A stretch of DNA of 64,000 bases from assembly GCF_012641405.1 (NCBI RefSeq), contig NZ_JABAII010000014.1:62001-126000 (forward strand), in the 5' to 3' direction. Under the pieces are notes generated by a model. The model was not told the origin of the DNA and made no database searches. It saw only the letters and a program-made list of their open reading frames with translations. This DNA is from Rhizobium sp. P40RR-XXII (GTDB lineage: Bacteria; Pseudomonadota; Alphaproteobacteria; Rhizobiales; Rhizobiaceae). Below are positions 27,255-36,729 of the stretch, piece after piece. Numbering within the stretch: the stretch's first letter is position 1; each line of letters begins with the position of its first letter. The position numbers and the translations under genes were made by a program.

Positions 27255-28469
27255 ATGACTATGACCGCCACAGCCCCATGGACCACTGAAAAGCCGACCG
27301 CTCTCCTCGTTCTTGCCGATGGCACCGTGATCGAAGGCAAGGGCATCGGCGCGACCGGCAAGGTCCAGGCCGAAGTCTGCTTCAACACGGCGCTGACGGG
27401 TTACGAAGAGATCCTGACCGACCCCTCCTATCTCGGCCAGATCGTCACCTTCACCTTCCCGCATATCGGCAATGTCGGCACGAACGACGAAGATATCGAA
27501 GATCTGACACCCGCTGCCCGCCACGGTGCCGTCGGCGTCATCTTCAAGGCTGATATCACCGATCCCTCGAACTATCGCGCCGCCAAGCACCTCGACCAAT
27601 GGCTGAAAGCGCGCGGCATCATCGGTCTCTGCGGTATCGATACGCGCGCGCTGACCGCCTGGATCCGCGAAAACGGCATGCCGAATGGCGTCATCGCCCA
27701 TGATCCCAACGGCGTCTTCGACATCGAGCAGCTGAAGGCGGATGCTAAGGCCTGGAGTGGTCTTGAAGGTCTCGACCTAGCCAAGGTCGCCTCTTCCGGC
27801 CAGTCGTCGCAGTGGTCGCAAACACCTTGGGTCTGGAACGAAGGCTATGGCGAACTCGCCGCCGCCAACGCAAAATATCACGTCGTCTGCCTCGACTATG
27901 GCGTCAAGCGCAATATCCTGCGCCTGTTTGCCGGCCTCGATTGCAAGGTCACCGTCCTGCCGGCGACGGCCTCGACGGATGACGTCCTCGGTCTCAAGCC
28001 GGACGGCATCTTCCTCTCCAACGGCCCGGGTGATCCGGCGGCAACGGGTGAATATGCCGTTCCGGTCATCAAGGATCTGCTGAAGGCGGATATCCCGCTT
28101 TTCGGCATCTGCCTCGGCCACCAGATGCTTGGCCTCGCGCTCGGCGCCAAGACCGCGAAGATGCATCAAGGCCATCACGGCGCCAACCATCCGGTCAAGG
28201 ACCACACGACGGGCAAGGTCGAGATCGTCTCCATGAACCATGGCTTCGCGGTCGACTCGAAGTCGCTGCCGGAAGGCATTGAGGAGACTCACGTTTCGCT
28301 CTTCGATGGCAGCAATTGCGGCCTGCGCGTCGCGGGCAAGCCGGTCTTCTCCGTGCAGCATCACCCGGAAGCCTCTCCCGGTCCGCAGGACAGCCATTAC
28401 CTTTTCCGCCGCTTCGTCAATCTGGTGCGCGAAAAGAAGGGCGAACCCGCTTTGGCGGAACGCGCCTGA
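27255..28469 (+). CDS. carA: carbamoyl-phosphate synthase small subunit
   Basis: The 404-residue glutaminase subunit that supplies ammonia to CarB for arginine and pyrimidine synthesis. The N-terminal CPSase_sm_chain domain has FNTALTGYEEILTDPSYLGQ. The class I glutamine amidotransferase domain follows, with the nucleophile Cys at about 286 in FGICLGHQMLGLAL and the catalytic His-Glu in VQHHPEASPGPQD. A second in-frame ATG at 27261 may be the real start. carB is not next to it: the large subunit lies 8.4 kb downstream beyond seven genes, so the two are separately transcribed. Confidence 0.97.
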   Translation: MTMTATAPWTTEKPTALLVLADGTVIEGKGIGATGKVQAEVCFNTALTGYEEILTDPSYLGQIVTFTFPHIGNVGTNDEDIEDLTPAARHGAVGVIFKADITDPSNYRAAKHLDQWLKARGIIGLCGIDTRALTAWIRENGMPNGVIAHDPNGVFDIEQLKADAKAWSGLEGLDLAKVASSGQSSQWSQTPWVWNEGYGELAAANAKYHVVCLDYGVKRNILRLFAGLDCKVTVLPATASTDDVLGLKPDGIFLSNGPGDPAATGEYAVPVIKDLLKADIPLFGICLGHQMLGLALGAKTAKMHQGHHGANHPVKDHTTGKVEIVSMNHGFAVDSKSLPEGIEETHVSLFDGSNCGLRVAGKPVFSVQHHPEASPGPQDSHYLFRRFVNLVREKKGEPALAERA

Positions 28470-28487
28470 TAGCGTCGACCACCTAAT

Positions 28488-28540
28488 CACAAAGAGAAAA
28501 GCCCCGGATTGATAATCAATCCGGGGCTTTTCTCTTTGTG
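28488..28540 (+). terminator. intrinsic terminator of carA
   Basis: Perfect 25-bp inverted repeat (28488-28512 and 28516-28540) with a three-base loop. The stem includes GCCCCGGATTGA and the 3' arm contains CTTTTCTCTTT. It is symmetrical and could work on both strands. It lies 19 bases after the carA stop. Confidence 0.9.
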
Positions 28541-28589
28541 CGTCAAGTTGGGAGGTCTTTTCGTCACATCGCCTTCGGCTTCCTGAAAC

Positions 28590-29162
28590 TCACGCCTGCA
28601 GACGGCGCTGCTTGACCACTTCAAGCTCGCTCATCAGGATTTCCTCGAGGAATTCGAAGTCAGATTGTCCGAACTCGACGAGGCCGAATCTCAGTTTGTA
28701 GCCCCAATTCTTGTCCTGGGTAAAATCAAGCCAGCCCAAGAGAGGACGAAGCGGCTGTTCGGGCGCATCCAGCCAATCCACATCCTTGCGGTAGGCCTTT
28801 CCGCAGCTCATCTCGCCAAGGTAAGGCTCGCCCTCACGAACAAAGCCGATGGCGGTAAAGCTCTGAAAGCCGTCCCTCTCGCCCATTTTGACGGATGGTG
28901 AGTAGTAGACGATGCCGTCACCCGGCTTGATGCGCATCAAGGGAGCTCGCTTGCCATGATTCACCTGCATGAAGCCATGCTTGCGCCCAAGGCGTACGTG
29001 CTCGGCGCTGGCCACCGCCAGCCAATAGGATCTCTGCGCCGGCTCGGGCCGCCGGCCGGACTCGTTGGCGGATGGGAAGAGGCGAACCATCTTACCCTGA
29101 TCAAAGGAATCTTCCCGCGGGAAAGGCGCGGCATCGATACGATCGCTTGCATTGAATGTCAT
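28590..29162 (-). CDS. EVE domain-containing protein
   Basis: A 190-residue protein whose C-terminal 140 residues form an EVE domain: SYWLAVASAEHVRLGRKHGF, then PLMRIKPGDGIVYYSPSV. EVE domains resemble PUA and YTH folds and bind modified bases in nucleic acids; some act in defence or RNA metabolism. The N-terminal 45 residues before the domain are not conserved in an obvious way. ATG 29162 has GGAG at good spacing, better than the ATG six bases upstream. No restriction or defence gene is adjacent. Confidence 0.85.
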   Translation of the reverse strand: MTFNASDRIDAAPFPREDSFDQGKMVRLFPSANESGRRPEPAQRSYWLAVASAEHVRLGRKHGFMQVNHGKRAPLMRIKPGDGIVYYSPSVKMGERDGFQSFTAIGFVREGEPYLGEMSCGKAYRKDVDWLDAPEQPLRPLLGWLDFTQDKNWGYKLRFGLVEFGQSDFEFLEEILMSELEVVKQRRLQA

Positions 29163-29249
29163 GGTCATCTCCCGTCTTTGGTATGAGACAACTATAGACG
29201 ATCATGCTGTCAATTTTTGTCAGCAGTCTCCCAATCCGAGATTCCGCTA

Positions 29250-30647
29250 TCAGCTGGCGGCCTTCTCCGAGCGCACGAGAATATAGAAACGAGCGCACAG
29301 CATCGCCGCGGCCGAGGCAAGACCGAGCAGGAAGCCGAACCATATGCCGATGCCGCCCAAGCCGAACCGAAACGCCAGCAGCCAGGCGAGGAAGAAGCCG
29401 ATCGGCCAATAGGCGATCAGCGCCAGAATCATCGGCACGCGCGCGTCCTTCAACCCGCGCAACAGACCGCTGGCAATCGCCTGCAGCCCGTCGACAAGCT
29501 GGAACAGGCCGGCCACGACAATCAGCGGCGCGGCATAGGCCAGCACCTTCGGCGCGTCGGCCGACGTGACGTCAAGGAACCAGCTTCCCAGCCAGAATGG
29601 CGCGGTCGCGAACAGGATGCTGCCGCAAAGCGCAATACAGCTCGAAACGATGAGCACCACGATCGCAGCACGCTTCAGGCCGAAATGATCGCCCTGGCCG
29701 TGCGCGACACCCACCCGCACGGTCGCCGCCTGGCTGAGACCGAGCGGGATCATGAAGGCGATTGAAGCCCACTGCAAAGCGATACCGTGAGCGGCTAGCT
29801 CGATCGTACCGATCTGGCCCATCAGCAGCGATGCAGCGGTGAACAGGCTGACTTCGGCCAGAACCGTGACACTGATCGGAAAGCCGAGCCGGATGACATC
29901 CCACAAAGCGTGCCAGTCGGGCCGCCAGAATCGGACGAAAATCTCATACCGGCGCGTGTCCTCGTGGCTCTGAACATAAGCAACGATGAAGAGGAACCCA
30001 GCGGTCTGCACGGCAACGGAAACGATAGCCGCGCCATGCAGCCCCATAGCCGGCAAGCCAAAATGGCCGAGCACCAGAATGTAGGCCAGCACGGCATTCA
30101 TCACCAACATGGCGATGGTGACCTTGAGGATGATGCCGGCACGGCCGATAGCACTCACCAGCGCACGGATAACATTGTAGAGCAGCCCGGGCAGCAAGGC
30201 GAAGTGACCGATATCGATATAGCCGCTGGCGAGTTTCGCGACATCGGGCTTCTGTCCCGCCGCCAGAAGGATTTGCTCGGAATAGAAAAAGGCGGGTTGC
30301 ACTATTACCCAGTAAGCCGTCACGACCCAAAGACCCATGCGCAGCGCACGGCGCACCGAGGAAACGTCGCCTTTTCCGTAGGCCTGCGCCACCAGCGGCA
30401 CAACGGCGATGGAGAAGCCCGAGCCGAAAATCAGAATCGTGAAGAGAAACTGCGCAGAGAGCACCATTGCCGCCAGCTGCTCGGCGCCGAGCCGGCCGAC
30501 AATCATAACGTCCGTCGTATTGATGCCGAGCTGCGCCAACTGCGCACCGATCAAAGGAATGCCCAGCGCAAGCGTAGCGCGAACATGCGCGGACCACGAA
30601 TTATCATTGTCATGCGCGGACGGGCGCGCAGTTACCGGCATATCCAT
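29250..30647 (-). CDS. MATE family efflux transporter (NorM-like)
   Basis: A 465-residue inner-membrane antiporter with twelve predicted membrane segments in two related halves. It would expel cationic drugs or metabolites using a Na+ or H+ gradient. Typical family segments are GIPLIGAQLAQLGINTTDVM at the start of half one and LGFPISVTVLAEVSLFTAAS at the start of half two, with LGLSQAATVRVGVAHGQGD in TM8-9. Length is normal. It is the last gene of a minus-strand block that includes a second exporter upstream, but a 148-base gap suggests separate transcription. Confidence 0.92.
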   Translation of the reverse strand: MDMPVTARPSAHDNDNSWSAHVRATLALGIPLIGAQLAQLGINTTDVMIVGRLGAEQLAAMVLSAQFLFTILIFGSGFSIAVVPLVAQAYGKGDVSSVRRALRMGLWVVTAYWVIVQPAFFYSEQILLAAGQKPDVAKLASGYIDIGHFALLPGLLYNVIRALVSAIGRAGIILKVTIAMLVMNAVLAYILVLGHFGLPAMGLHGAAIVSVAVQTAGFLFIVAYVQSHEDTRRYEIFVRFWRPDWHALWDVIRLGFPISVTVLAEVSLFTAASLLMGQIGTIELAAHGIALQWASIAFMIPLGLSQAATVRVGVAHGQGDHFGLKRAAIVVLIVSSCIALCGSILFATAPFWLGSWFLDVTSADAPKVLAYAAPLIVVAGLFQLVDGLQAIASGLLRGLKDARVPMILALIAYWPIGFFLAWLLAFRFGLGGIGIWFGFLLGLASAAAMLCARFYILVRSEKAAS

Positions 30648-30795
30648 TACGAAAACTCGATTGCTAGAGTCGCGCGAACCGCCCTACCCAAGGGTGCGCA
30701 AGCCTGTCGATCTATCGCAATTGGCGTTAAAAAGCCAGCCGACAAACCTATAATGCTAAAGAATTCATCATGGCATCAAAATATCTGATGAATTT

Positions 30796-32052
30796 TTAGG
30801 CCGCCTCGCCCGCCTGTGACTCGGCGACCATTTTGGGCTCCGTCTTGCGGACCTTGGTCAAAAGCACGATCAGCGCCGCCGCGACCAGAATGGCACCCAT
30901 GATGAAGGGCGCGCCTGCAAAGACCACCGGCGCCGTCGGCGCAGTATAATACTGGAATAGATAAGGGAATAGCACGGGTCCGACGATGGCGGTGATGCTT
31001 GTCAGGCTGCCGAGCGCGCCTTGCAGTTCGCCCTGCGCTGAAGGCGGCACCTTGCTGGCGGCGATGGAACGCAAGGGCGCATCCGCGACGTTTTCGATGA
31101 CGGTAAAGACAACGACCGCATACACCATCCAGCCCTGCCATGCGAAAGCGTAGCCCATGAGGCCGAGGCACGAAAACATCAACCCGAGGATCGCAGTCTT
31201 CCATTCGCCGAGCTTGGGAACCAGCCGCGGCAGAACGAGGCCCATAACGATGGCGGCCCCGATCCCATAGACGCCGAGGGAGAAGCCGATCTGGCCCTCG
31301 CTCCAGTTATAGCGATAGGACGTCACGAAGGACCAGACCGCCGGATAGACGCCGTGCGCCAGCCAATTCAGGAACATGACGACGCAGACCCAGCCGATGC
31401 CGTGATAGCGCCGCATCTGCTTGAGCGCCCCGAACGGATTGGCTCGCGTGATCTCGAAGGGCCGGCGATGCTTTGCATCCAGCGTTTCGGGCAGCAGGAA
31501 ATAGGCGCCTACGAAATTCAGGAACGCCAGTGCCGCCGCGCCATAGAAGGGTACGCGCGGACCGAACTCGCCAAGGAAGCCGCCGATGACCGGGCCTAGG
31601 ACAAAGCCGACGCCGAAAGCCATGCCGATCAGACCGAAATTCTTCGCGCGGTTCTCGTCATTGCTGATGTCGGCAATATAGGCCGAACAAGTGGAGAAGC
31701 TCGCGCCGCTGATGCCGGCGAGGACGCGGCCGACAAACAGCATCCAGTAGGAACCGGCGATCGCACAGATGAAATTGTCGATCGCAAATGTCAGCACGGA
31801 CGCCAGCAGCAGTGGCCGACGGCCGAAGCGATCGCTCAGATTGCCGATCAACGGCGAAAACAGGAACTGCATGGCGGCATAGGCAAGCAGCAGCCAACCG
31901 CCTTCCGTCGCCGCCGCGCTGACCGACGCCCCCGTCAACTCCTCCAGATATTTCGGCATGACCGGCATGATGATCGCAATGCCGATGACGTCGAGAAAGA
32001 GGATAAGGAAGACGAGGAACAGACCTCGACGAGCGAATTTTTGATCGATCAT
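30796..32052 (-). CDS. TCR/Tet family MFS transporter (TetA-like)
   Basis: A 418-residue 12-segment major facilitator. FLDVIGIAIIMPVMPKYLEE (TM1) and the motif A loop GNLSDRFGRRPLLLAS match the tetracycline-exporter branch, and ISGASFSTCSAYIADISNDE is motif C-like. Chromosomal rhizobial members of this branch do not always confer tetracycline resistance. The ATG at 32052 follows AGAAGG at good spacing. A LysR gene lies upstream on the same strand, not divergent. There is no tetR gene or mobile element nearby. Confidence 0.88.
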   Translation of the reverse strand: MIDQKFARRGLFLVFLILFLDVIGIAIIMPVMPKYLEELTGASVSAAATEGGWLLLAYAAMQFLFSPLIGNLSDRFGRRPLLLASVLTFAIDNFICAIAGSYWMLFVGRVLAGISGASFSTCSAYIADISNDENRAKNFGLIGMAFGVGFVLGPVIGGFLGEFGPRVPFYGAAALAFLNFVGAYFLLPETLDAKHRRPFEITRANPFGALKQMRRYHGIGWVCVVMFLNWLAHGVYPAVWSFVTSYRYNWSEGQIGFSLGVYGIGAAIVMGLVLPRLVPKLGEWKTAILGLMFSCLGLMGYAFAWQGWMVYAVVVFTVIENVADAPLRSIAASKVPPSAQGELQGALGSLTSITAIVGPVLFPYLFQYYTAPTAPVVFAGAPFIMGAILVAAALIVLLTKVRKTEPKMVAESQAGEAA

Positions 32053-32212
32053 GGAGATGCCTTCTGGCGGCCCCGCCTCCATGAAAGAGACAGAACGTGA
32101 ACGAAAAACTGGAGCGTTCCCCATACATAAAGATTTTGGGAGAAACAATCCGTGAACGCTTCAATCTTATTGATTTATTGACCGCTTTTTTTGATCCTCG
32201 GCATAAAAGCGA

Positions 32213-33124
32213 CTATCGGCCGCGACCGCGCCGCTGCTCGCGATTGAGAAAATCGACGAAAGCCCGCAGCGGCGCCGGCATGTGTCGTCTGCTGGCATAA
32301 TATAGAAATGGCCCAGAAAAGACCGTATCCCATTCCTCGAGGATAGGCGCCAGTTCTCCGCTGGCAATCTGTGGCGCAAGGAACTCCCGAAATGTTCTGA
32401 TGATGCCTAGTCCGGCCGCCGCCGCACTGCGCTCAATGTCGATCGAATTCGTCGCGATGACCATCGGCGGAGCAATGAAAATCGTCTCCCCATTCCTTTC
32501 GAACTCCCAGGGCGCAACCGAGCCGCTCAAGAAGCGATGACGGATACAACGATGCTCGAGTATGTCGCGCGGATGTTGCGGCGTGCCGTTTGCAGCCAGA
32601 TAGGCCGGCGCAGCCGCAGTGACATAATGTTGCTGCCGCGGCCCGATCGGCACGGCGATCATGTCTTTTTCCAGTCTTTCGTCGTAGCGGATGCCGGCAT
32701 CGTAACCGGCGGCCACGACATCGATGAAACTGTCTTCGGCAACGATTTCGACTGATATTGCGGGATATTCTATCAGGAAACGGCTGATGATGTCCGGCAT
32801 GACGACCATGGCGGCGACGGTCGGCACATTCAGCCGCAAGGTTCCCCCTACGCTGTCGCGAAAACTGTTGATATCATCGAGCGCGCCGGCGATCTCGCCC
32901 ATGGCGGGCGTCAAGCGTTCCATCAGTCGCTCCCCCGCCTCCGTCGGCGTTACGCTTCGAGTGGTACGATTGAGCAGACGGACCGCCAGCCGCTCCTCCA
33001 AGCGGCGGACCGCTTCGCTCAATGACGAGGCGGAAACCCCGCGTTTGCGCGCCGCTTCGCGAAAGCTGCGCTCGCGGGCAACGGCGGTAAAGGCAACCAG
33101 ATCGGCCAGCGGCAAGTCATCCAT
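32213..33124 (-). CDS. LysR family transcriptional regulator
   Basis: A 303-residue regulator. The winged helix is at residues 1-60 (LADLVAFTAVARERSFREAA, then VSASSLSEAVRRLEERLAVR), followed by LNRTTRSVTPTEAGERL and the effector-binding domain of the CrgA-like subgroup (YDAGIRYDERLEKDMIAVPI). The ATG at 33124 is favoured over a TTG five codons upstream. It diverges from the aldo/keto reductase gene across 120 bases, and by the usual LysR arrangement probably controls it. Confidence 0.9.
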   Translation of the reverse strand: MDDLPLADLVAFTAVARERSFREAARKRGVSASSLSEAVRRLEERLAVRLLNRTTRSVTPTEAGERLMERLTPAMGEIAGALDDINSFRDSVGGTLRLNVPTVAAMVVMPDIISRFLIEYPAISVEIVAEDSFIDVVAAGYDAGIRYDERLEKDMIAVPIGPRQQHYVTAAAPAYLAANGTPQHPRDILEHRCIRHRFLSGSVAPWEFERNGETIFIAPPMVIATNSIDIERSAAAAGLGIIRTFREFLAPQIASGELAPILEEWDTVFSGPFLYYASRRHMPAPLRAFVDFLNREQRRGRGR

Positions 33125-33247
33125 TGTGCGAAATTCCAAACAGCCCGTTTCGATTTACCCGGATTATCGCACAGAGAGCAACGAAGTAAAACACCATCAA
33201 AGAAGCCTCTGGAAATGGGGACGCGCCTTCGACCAAGGAGAGTAATG

Positions 33248-34240
33248 ATGGAAAAGCATCAATTGGGAAAAACCGGACAGCAGGTATCGGCGCTCGGCCT
33301 CGGCTGCATGGGGATGTCGGGCATGTATGGCCCGTCCGATCGCGCCGAGAGCATTGCAACCATTCATGCCGCGCTCGATGCCGGGATCAATCTGCTCGAC
33401 ACGGGCGATTTCTACGGCATGGGCCACAATGAGATGCTGATCGGCGAAGCCATCAAGGGGCTGAAGCGAGACGATTTTCTGCTGAGCGTCAAATTCGGCG
33501 CCCTGCGTGATCCCGCCGGTGCTTGGCTCGGCTACGATGCCCGGCCGGCGGCGATCCGGAATTTCCTCGCCTATTCGCTGCAGCGTCTCGGCGTCGACCA
33601 TATCGACATCTATCGCCCTGCCCGCCTCGATCCGAATGTGCCGATCGAAGACCAGATCGGCGCGATGGCCGATCTCATCAACGCCGGTTACATCAGGCAT
33701 ATCGGCCTGTCGGAAGTCGGCGCGGATACGATCCGCCGCGCTGCCGCCGTTCATCCGATCGTCGACCTGCAGATCGAATATTCGCTGATCTCGCGCGGCA
33801 TCGAGGACAAGATCCTGCCGGCTTGCCGCGAACTCGGCATCGGCATCACCGCCTATGGCGTCCTCTCCCGCGGCCTCATCAGCGGTCATTGGCAGAAAGA
33901 CGGTGCTCGGAAAGGCGATTTCCGCACCTTGAGCCCACGTTTCCAGGCGGGAAACGTGGAAAAGAACCTGGAACTCGTGGAAGCCCTGCGAGAGATCGCC
34001 GAGGCGAAGGGCGTCAGCGTCGCCCAGATCGCGATCGCCTGGGTCGCAGCCCAAGGCAAGGAAATTGTGCCTGTTATCGGCGCCCGCCGCCGCGACCACC
34101 TCACGGAAGCCTTGGGAGCACTATCAGTCGAACTGTCGGATGCCGATATGGCGGCGATCGAGCGCGTGATCCCCAAGGATGCCGCCGCTGGCGGCCGCTA
34201 CCCCGAAGCGCAGCTGACGCATCTCGACAGCGAGCAGTAA
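33248..34240 (+). CDS. aldo/keto reductase
   Basis: A 330-residue NADPH-dependent oxidoreductase with a TIM-barrel fold. The N-terminal GLGCMGMSGMYGP and LLDTGDFYGMGHNEMLIGEA carry the catalytic Asp and Tyr, and LLSVKFG carries the Lys. The usual catalytic His position reads IYRPARLDPNVPIED, that is Ala where many members have His; this is shared by one AKR subgroup as far as I recall. AAGGAG precedes two adjacent ATGs (33245 and 33248); the second has better spacing. Likely regulated by the divergent LysR gene. Confidence 0.9.
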   Translation: MEKHQLGKTGQQVSALGLGCMGMSGMYGPSDRAESIATIHAALDAGINLLDTGDFYGMGHNEMLIGEAIKGLKRDDFLLSVKFGALRDPAGAWLGYDARPAAIRNFLAYSLQRLGVDHIDIYRPARLDPNVPIEDQIGAMADLINAGYIRHIGLSEVGADTIRRAAAVHPIVDLQIEYSLISRGIEDKILPACRELGIGITAYGVLSRGLISGHWQKDGARKGDFRTLSPRFQAGNVEKNLELVEALREIAEAKGVSVAQIAIAWVAAQGKEIVPVIGARRRDHLTEALGALSVELSDADMAAIERVIPKDAAAGGRYPEAQLTHLDSEQ

Positions 34241-34254
34241 CGAGCCAAAGGGCC

Positions 34255-34285
34255 TGCCCGCTCCCCGGTATTCCGGGAGCGGGCA
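34255..34285. terminator. hairpin between convergent genes
   Basis: The 11-bp arms TGCCCGCTCCC (34255-34265) and GGGAGCGGGCA (34275-34285) are perfect. They lie between the stop codons of the aldo/keto reductase and the convergent metallopeptidase. No T-tract follows on either strand, so termination may be weak or serve both directions. Confidence 0.6.
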
Positions 34286-34292
34286 AGCGAAA

Positions 34293-35210
34293 TCAGACGG
34301 GATTGTTCAGCGTATCGCAATCGCTGAGCTTGCCGGAATCGAAGCCCTGCTTGAACCACTTCATGCGCTGCGCCGAAGTGCCGTGGTTGAAGCTGTCGGG
34401 AACGACGTAGCCCTGGGTACGCTTCTGCAGCGTATCGTCGCCGATCTGCTGCGCGGCGTTCAAGGCCTCTTCAAGATCGCCGGCCTGCAATATGCCCTTC
34501 TGCTGCGTGAACTTGCCCCAAATGCCGGCAAAGCAATCGGCCTGCAGCTCGATCCGCACCGACATCTTGTTGGCATCCGCTTCGCTCATGTTGCGGCGGG
34601 CCTGATTGAACTTCGGCAGGATGCCGAGCAGGTCCTGAACATGGTGGCCGACCTCGTGCGCGATCACATAGGCCTGCGCGAAATCGCCGGATGCGCCGAA
34701 CTGGTCCTTCATCTGCTTGAAGAAGGCCATGTCGAGATAGACCTTCTGATCGCTCGGGCAATAGAAGGGGCCGGTGGCCGCAGACGCTTGCCCGCAAGCC
34801 GAAGGGAAACTGCCGGAGAACAGCACCAGCTTCGGATCCGTATAGGTCTGGCCCATCGACTTGAAGATGCCGGTCCAGGTGTCTTCCGTATCGGCAAGAA
34901 CCGTTGCGACGAACTGCTTCATCTCGTCATTGGCCAGCTGACCGCCGCTGTTGTTGTCGGAAGTGCTCTGCTGATATCCGGAACCGCCACCCTCCAGCAT
35001 GCCGCTCTGCTGCAACAGGCCGATGACGTCGACGCCCATCGCCCTCAGAATCAGGAAGATCACAATCAGCACGATAATGGTGCGGAAGCTCAAGCCGCCG
35101 CCGCCAACCCCCCCGCCGGGGAACCGGAAGCCGCCACCACCGCCACCCACGGGCGATGAGCCGCGCTCGTCCTCGATATTGTCGGATTGCCGACGCCCCT
35201 TCCAATCCAT
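34293..35210 (-). CDS. neutral zinc metallopeptidase (YpfJ family)
   Basis: A 305-residue membrane-anchored protein. A glycine-rich N-terminus (about 21-40) precedes one membrane segment (FRTIIVLIVIFLILRAMGV, about 42-60). The domain of unknown physiological substrate follows, with the zinc-binding HEVGHH at 185-190 and QADCFAGIWGKF further on. The active domain is probably periplasmic. The start at 35210 is fixed by a full AGGAGG. A convergent hairpin separates it from the aldo/keto reductase. Confidence 0.9.
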   Translation of the reverse strand: MDWKGRRQSDNIEDERGSSPVGGGGGGFRFPGGGVGGGGLSFRTIIVLIVIFLILRAMGVDVIGLLQQSGMLEGGGSGYQQSTSDNNSGGQLANDEMKQFVATVLADTEDTWTGIFKSMGQTYTDPKLVLFSGSFPSACGQASAATGPFYCPSDQKVYLDMAFFKQMKDQFGASGDFAQAYVIAHEVGHHVQDLLGILPKFNQARRNMSEADANKMSVRIELQADCFAGIWGKFTQQKGILQAGDLEEALNAAQQIGDDTLQKRTQGYVVPDSFNHGTSAQRMKWFKQGFDSGKLSDCDTLNNPV

Positions 35211-35303
35211 GGCGCACCTCCTGGCGATGCCTAAAATCAAAGTCCCTTGAGGCATTTATATATCCAGGAAGTGTAACAAAGCCAGTTGGCTATCGACAGA
35301 AGA

Positions 35304-35798
35304 TCAGCTTAAACGGCGACGGCGCCACATTTCTTTCGACATCAGCCACAAAAGCGCGACGCCTATGCTTGCCACGACCAGGAGCGGGGCAATTTCATCG
35401 CCCTCGAAGGCCACCTTGTCCATGATGCGGCCGGGAATGAACGTAAACGCGCCCGCGCCGACAATACCGCCGAAGTAAAGGCCTCTTACGACGCGCTTAT
35501 GAGCCTCGATATTGCGCTTGCGGGCATTGACGATGGCGCCCCAGCAGCCGAACAGAACGTATATCGAAAGCAGGTGAATGGGGCTGAAGCCATAAAACAT
35601 GTTGATCTGATGAATGAAGAAGCTCGACAATGCCGTAACGACCATCAGAACCAGCCATATCTTGCCGAGCAGGCGGTGCCTCGGCGTCCCCTTCGGCCTG
35701 ACGAGGAGATAGGTGCCGAGCAAGGCGGCGGGAATGACGGCCGCGACATGGATTTGGATCGCGATCGGGGCATCGAGAAGCGGCTCGAGGGTCATCAT
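35304..35798 (-). CDS. DUF2306 membrane protein
   Basis: A 164-residue inner-membrane protein with four predicted membrane segments, starting IQIHVAAVIPAALLGTYLLV. The RPKGTPRHRLLGKIW loop and the HLLSIYVLFG segment are typical of DUF2306. Conserved histidines in the membrane (His17, RHRLLG, HQINMF) suggest haem or metal binding, but function is unknown. It diverges from a LytTR regulator across a short shared promoter region, a pairing that suggests regulation by it. Confidence 0.82.
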   Translation of the reverse strand: MMTLEPLLDAPIAIQIHVAAVIPAALLGTYLLVRPKGTPRHRLLGKIWLVLMVVTALSSFFIHQINMFYGFSPIHLLSIYVLFGCWGAIVNARKRNIEAHKRVVRGLYFGGIVGAGAFTFIPGRIMDKVAFEGDEIAPLLVVASIGVALLWLMSKEMWRRRRLS

Positions 35799-35881
35799 CT
35801 GTATCCGGTTGAGTTTGCCGAGCCTTTCCGCGATAGTGTTGTTCTCTCAATCGAAATTGCGTGAAAGAACGGGGAATCTTC

Positions 35882-36706
35882 GTGGATCACATCTTTCTGC
35901 AATCCACGCTTCGTGAATTGCAGGTCATCCAGCGTTCACCGCGCTTCTGGGCGACCTTTGTCACGATCGTCCTGATCTTTGCCTTGACCGGCCCATACGG
36001 CACCCTTGATCGGCTGATGCCGGGAGCGCGGCTCGGCTACTGGCTTGCCCTACACGCCATGGCCTGGTCGATCGCGATCGTCTTCTCCGTCTCCGCCGAA
36101 ATCCTGCTGCGCAGGCATATAGCGAGCATGTTCGCCCGGTTAATGATCGGATCCATCGTTGCCGCATTGCCGATTGGCTTCGGCATCACGCTCATTAATC
36201 TCGCGTTCTTCGGAACGGCGCCCAGCCTGAGCGCCAGCCTGCATCAATCGCTCGGCTCCTTACCGCTCTGCGTCCTTTTCTGTATTCTCACCTATCTGAC
36301 CATGCACCGGCAGATAGTGATGGCAGCGGAGGGATCGGATGCCACGGAAGCGAAAGCTACGCCCACCGCCGCGGCAGAGAGTCGAACCGTGGCTTCTCAG
36401 CCGCCGATTCTATTGCGCTTGAAGCCAGAAAACCGGGGCGCATTGGTAAGGCTCACCGTTCGCGATCACTATACCGAAGTCGTGACTACACGCGGTCGGG
36501 AGCTCATTCTGCTGCGTTTCGGCGACGCACTCGCGGAAATTGGCAATACGGAGGGCATGCGCCTGCACCGATCCCATTGGATCGCGACGGATCATATCAC
36601 CCGCCTGAAGCGCGACAACGGCAAGCTTTTCGTCATTACGCGTGACGGTACCGAGGTGCCCGTCAGCCGCTCCTATGCCGACGCTGTCCGGCATCGCTTC
36701 GGCTAA
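35882..36706 (+). CDS. membrane-anchored LytTR DNA-binding regulator
   Basis: A 274-residue protein. Four membrane segments in the N-terminal half (for example FWATFVTIVLIFALTG and YWLALHAMAWSIAIVFSVSA) are followed by a C-terminal LytTR domain of about 95 residues: RLTVRDHYTEVVTTRGRELI, then MRLHRSHWIATDHI and VPVSRSYADAVRHRFG. It is probably a one-component membrane sensor of unknown signal. I prefer the GTG at 35882, which has GGGGA six bases upstream, over the GTG at 35861. It is divergent from the DUF2306 gene. Confidence 0.87.
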   Translation: MDHIFLQSTLRELQVIQRSPRFWATFVTIVLIFALTGPYGTLDRLMPGARLGYWLALHAMAWSIAIVFSVSAEILLRRHIASMFARLMIGSIVAALPIGFGITLINLAFFGTAPSLSASLHQSLGSLPLCVLFCILTYLTMHRQIVMAAEGSDATEAKATPTAAAESRTVASQPPILLRLKPENRGALVRLTVRDHYTEVVTTRGRELILLRFGDALAEIGNTEGMRLHRSHWIATDHITRLKRDNGKLFVITRDGTEVPVSRSYADAVRHRFG

Positions 36707-36729
36707 TGGCGGCAAAGGTTGCAGAATTC

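Noticed and set aside
30796..32052. acquired tetracycline-resistance determinant
   Set aside because: No tetR partner or mobile element; the Tet-type MFS branch is common on rhizobial chromosomes.
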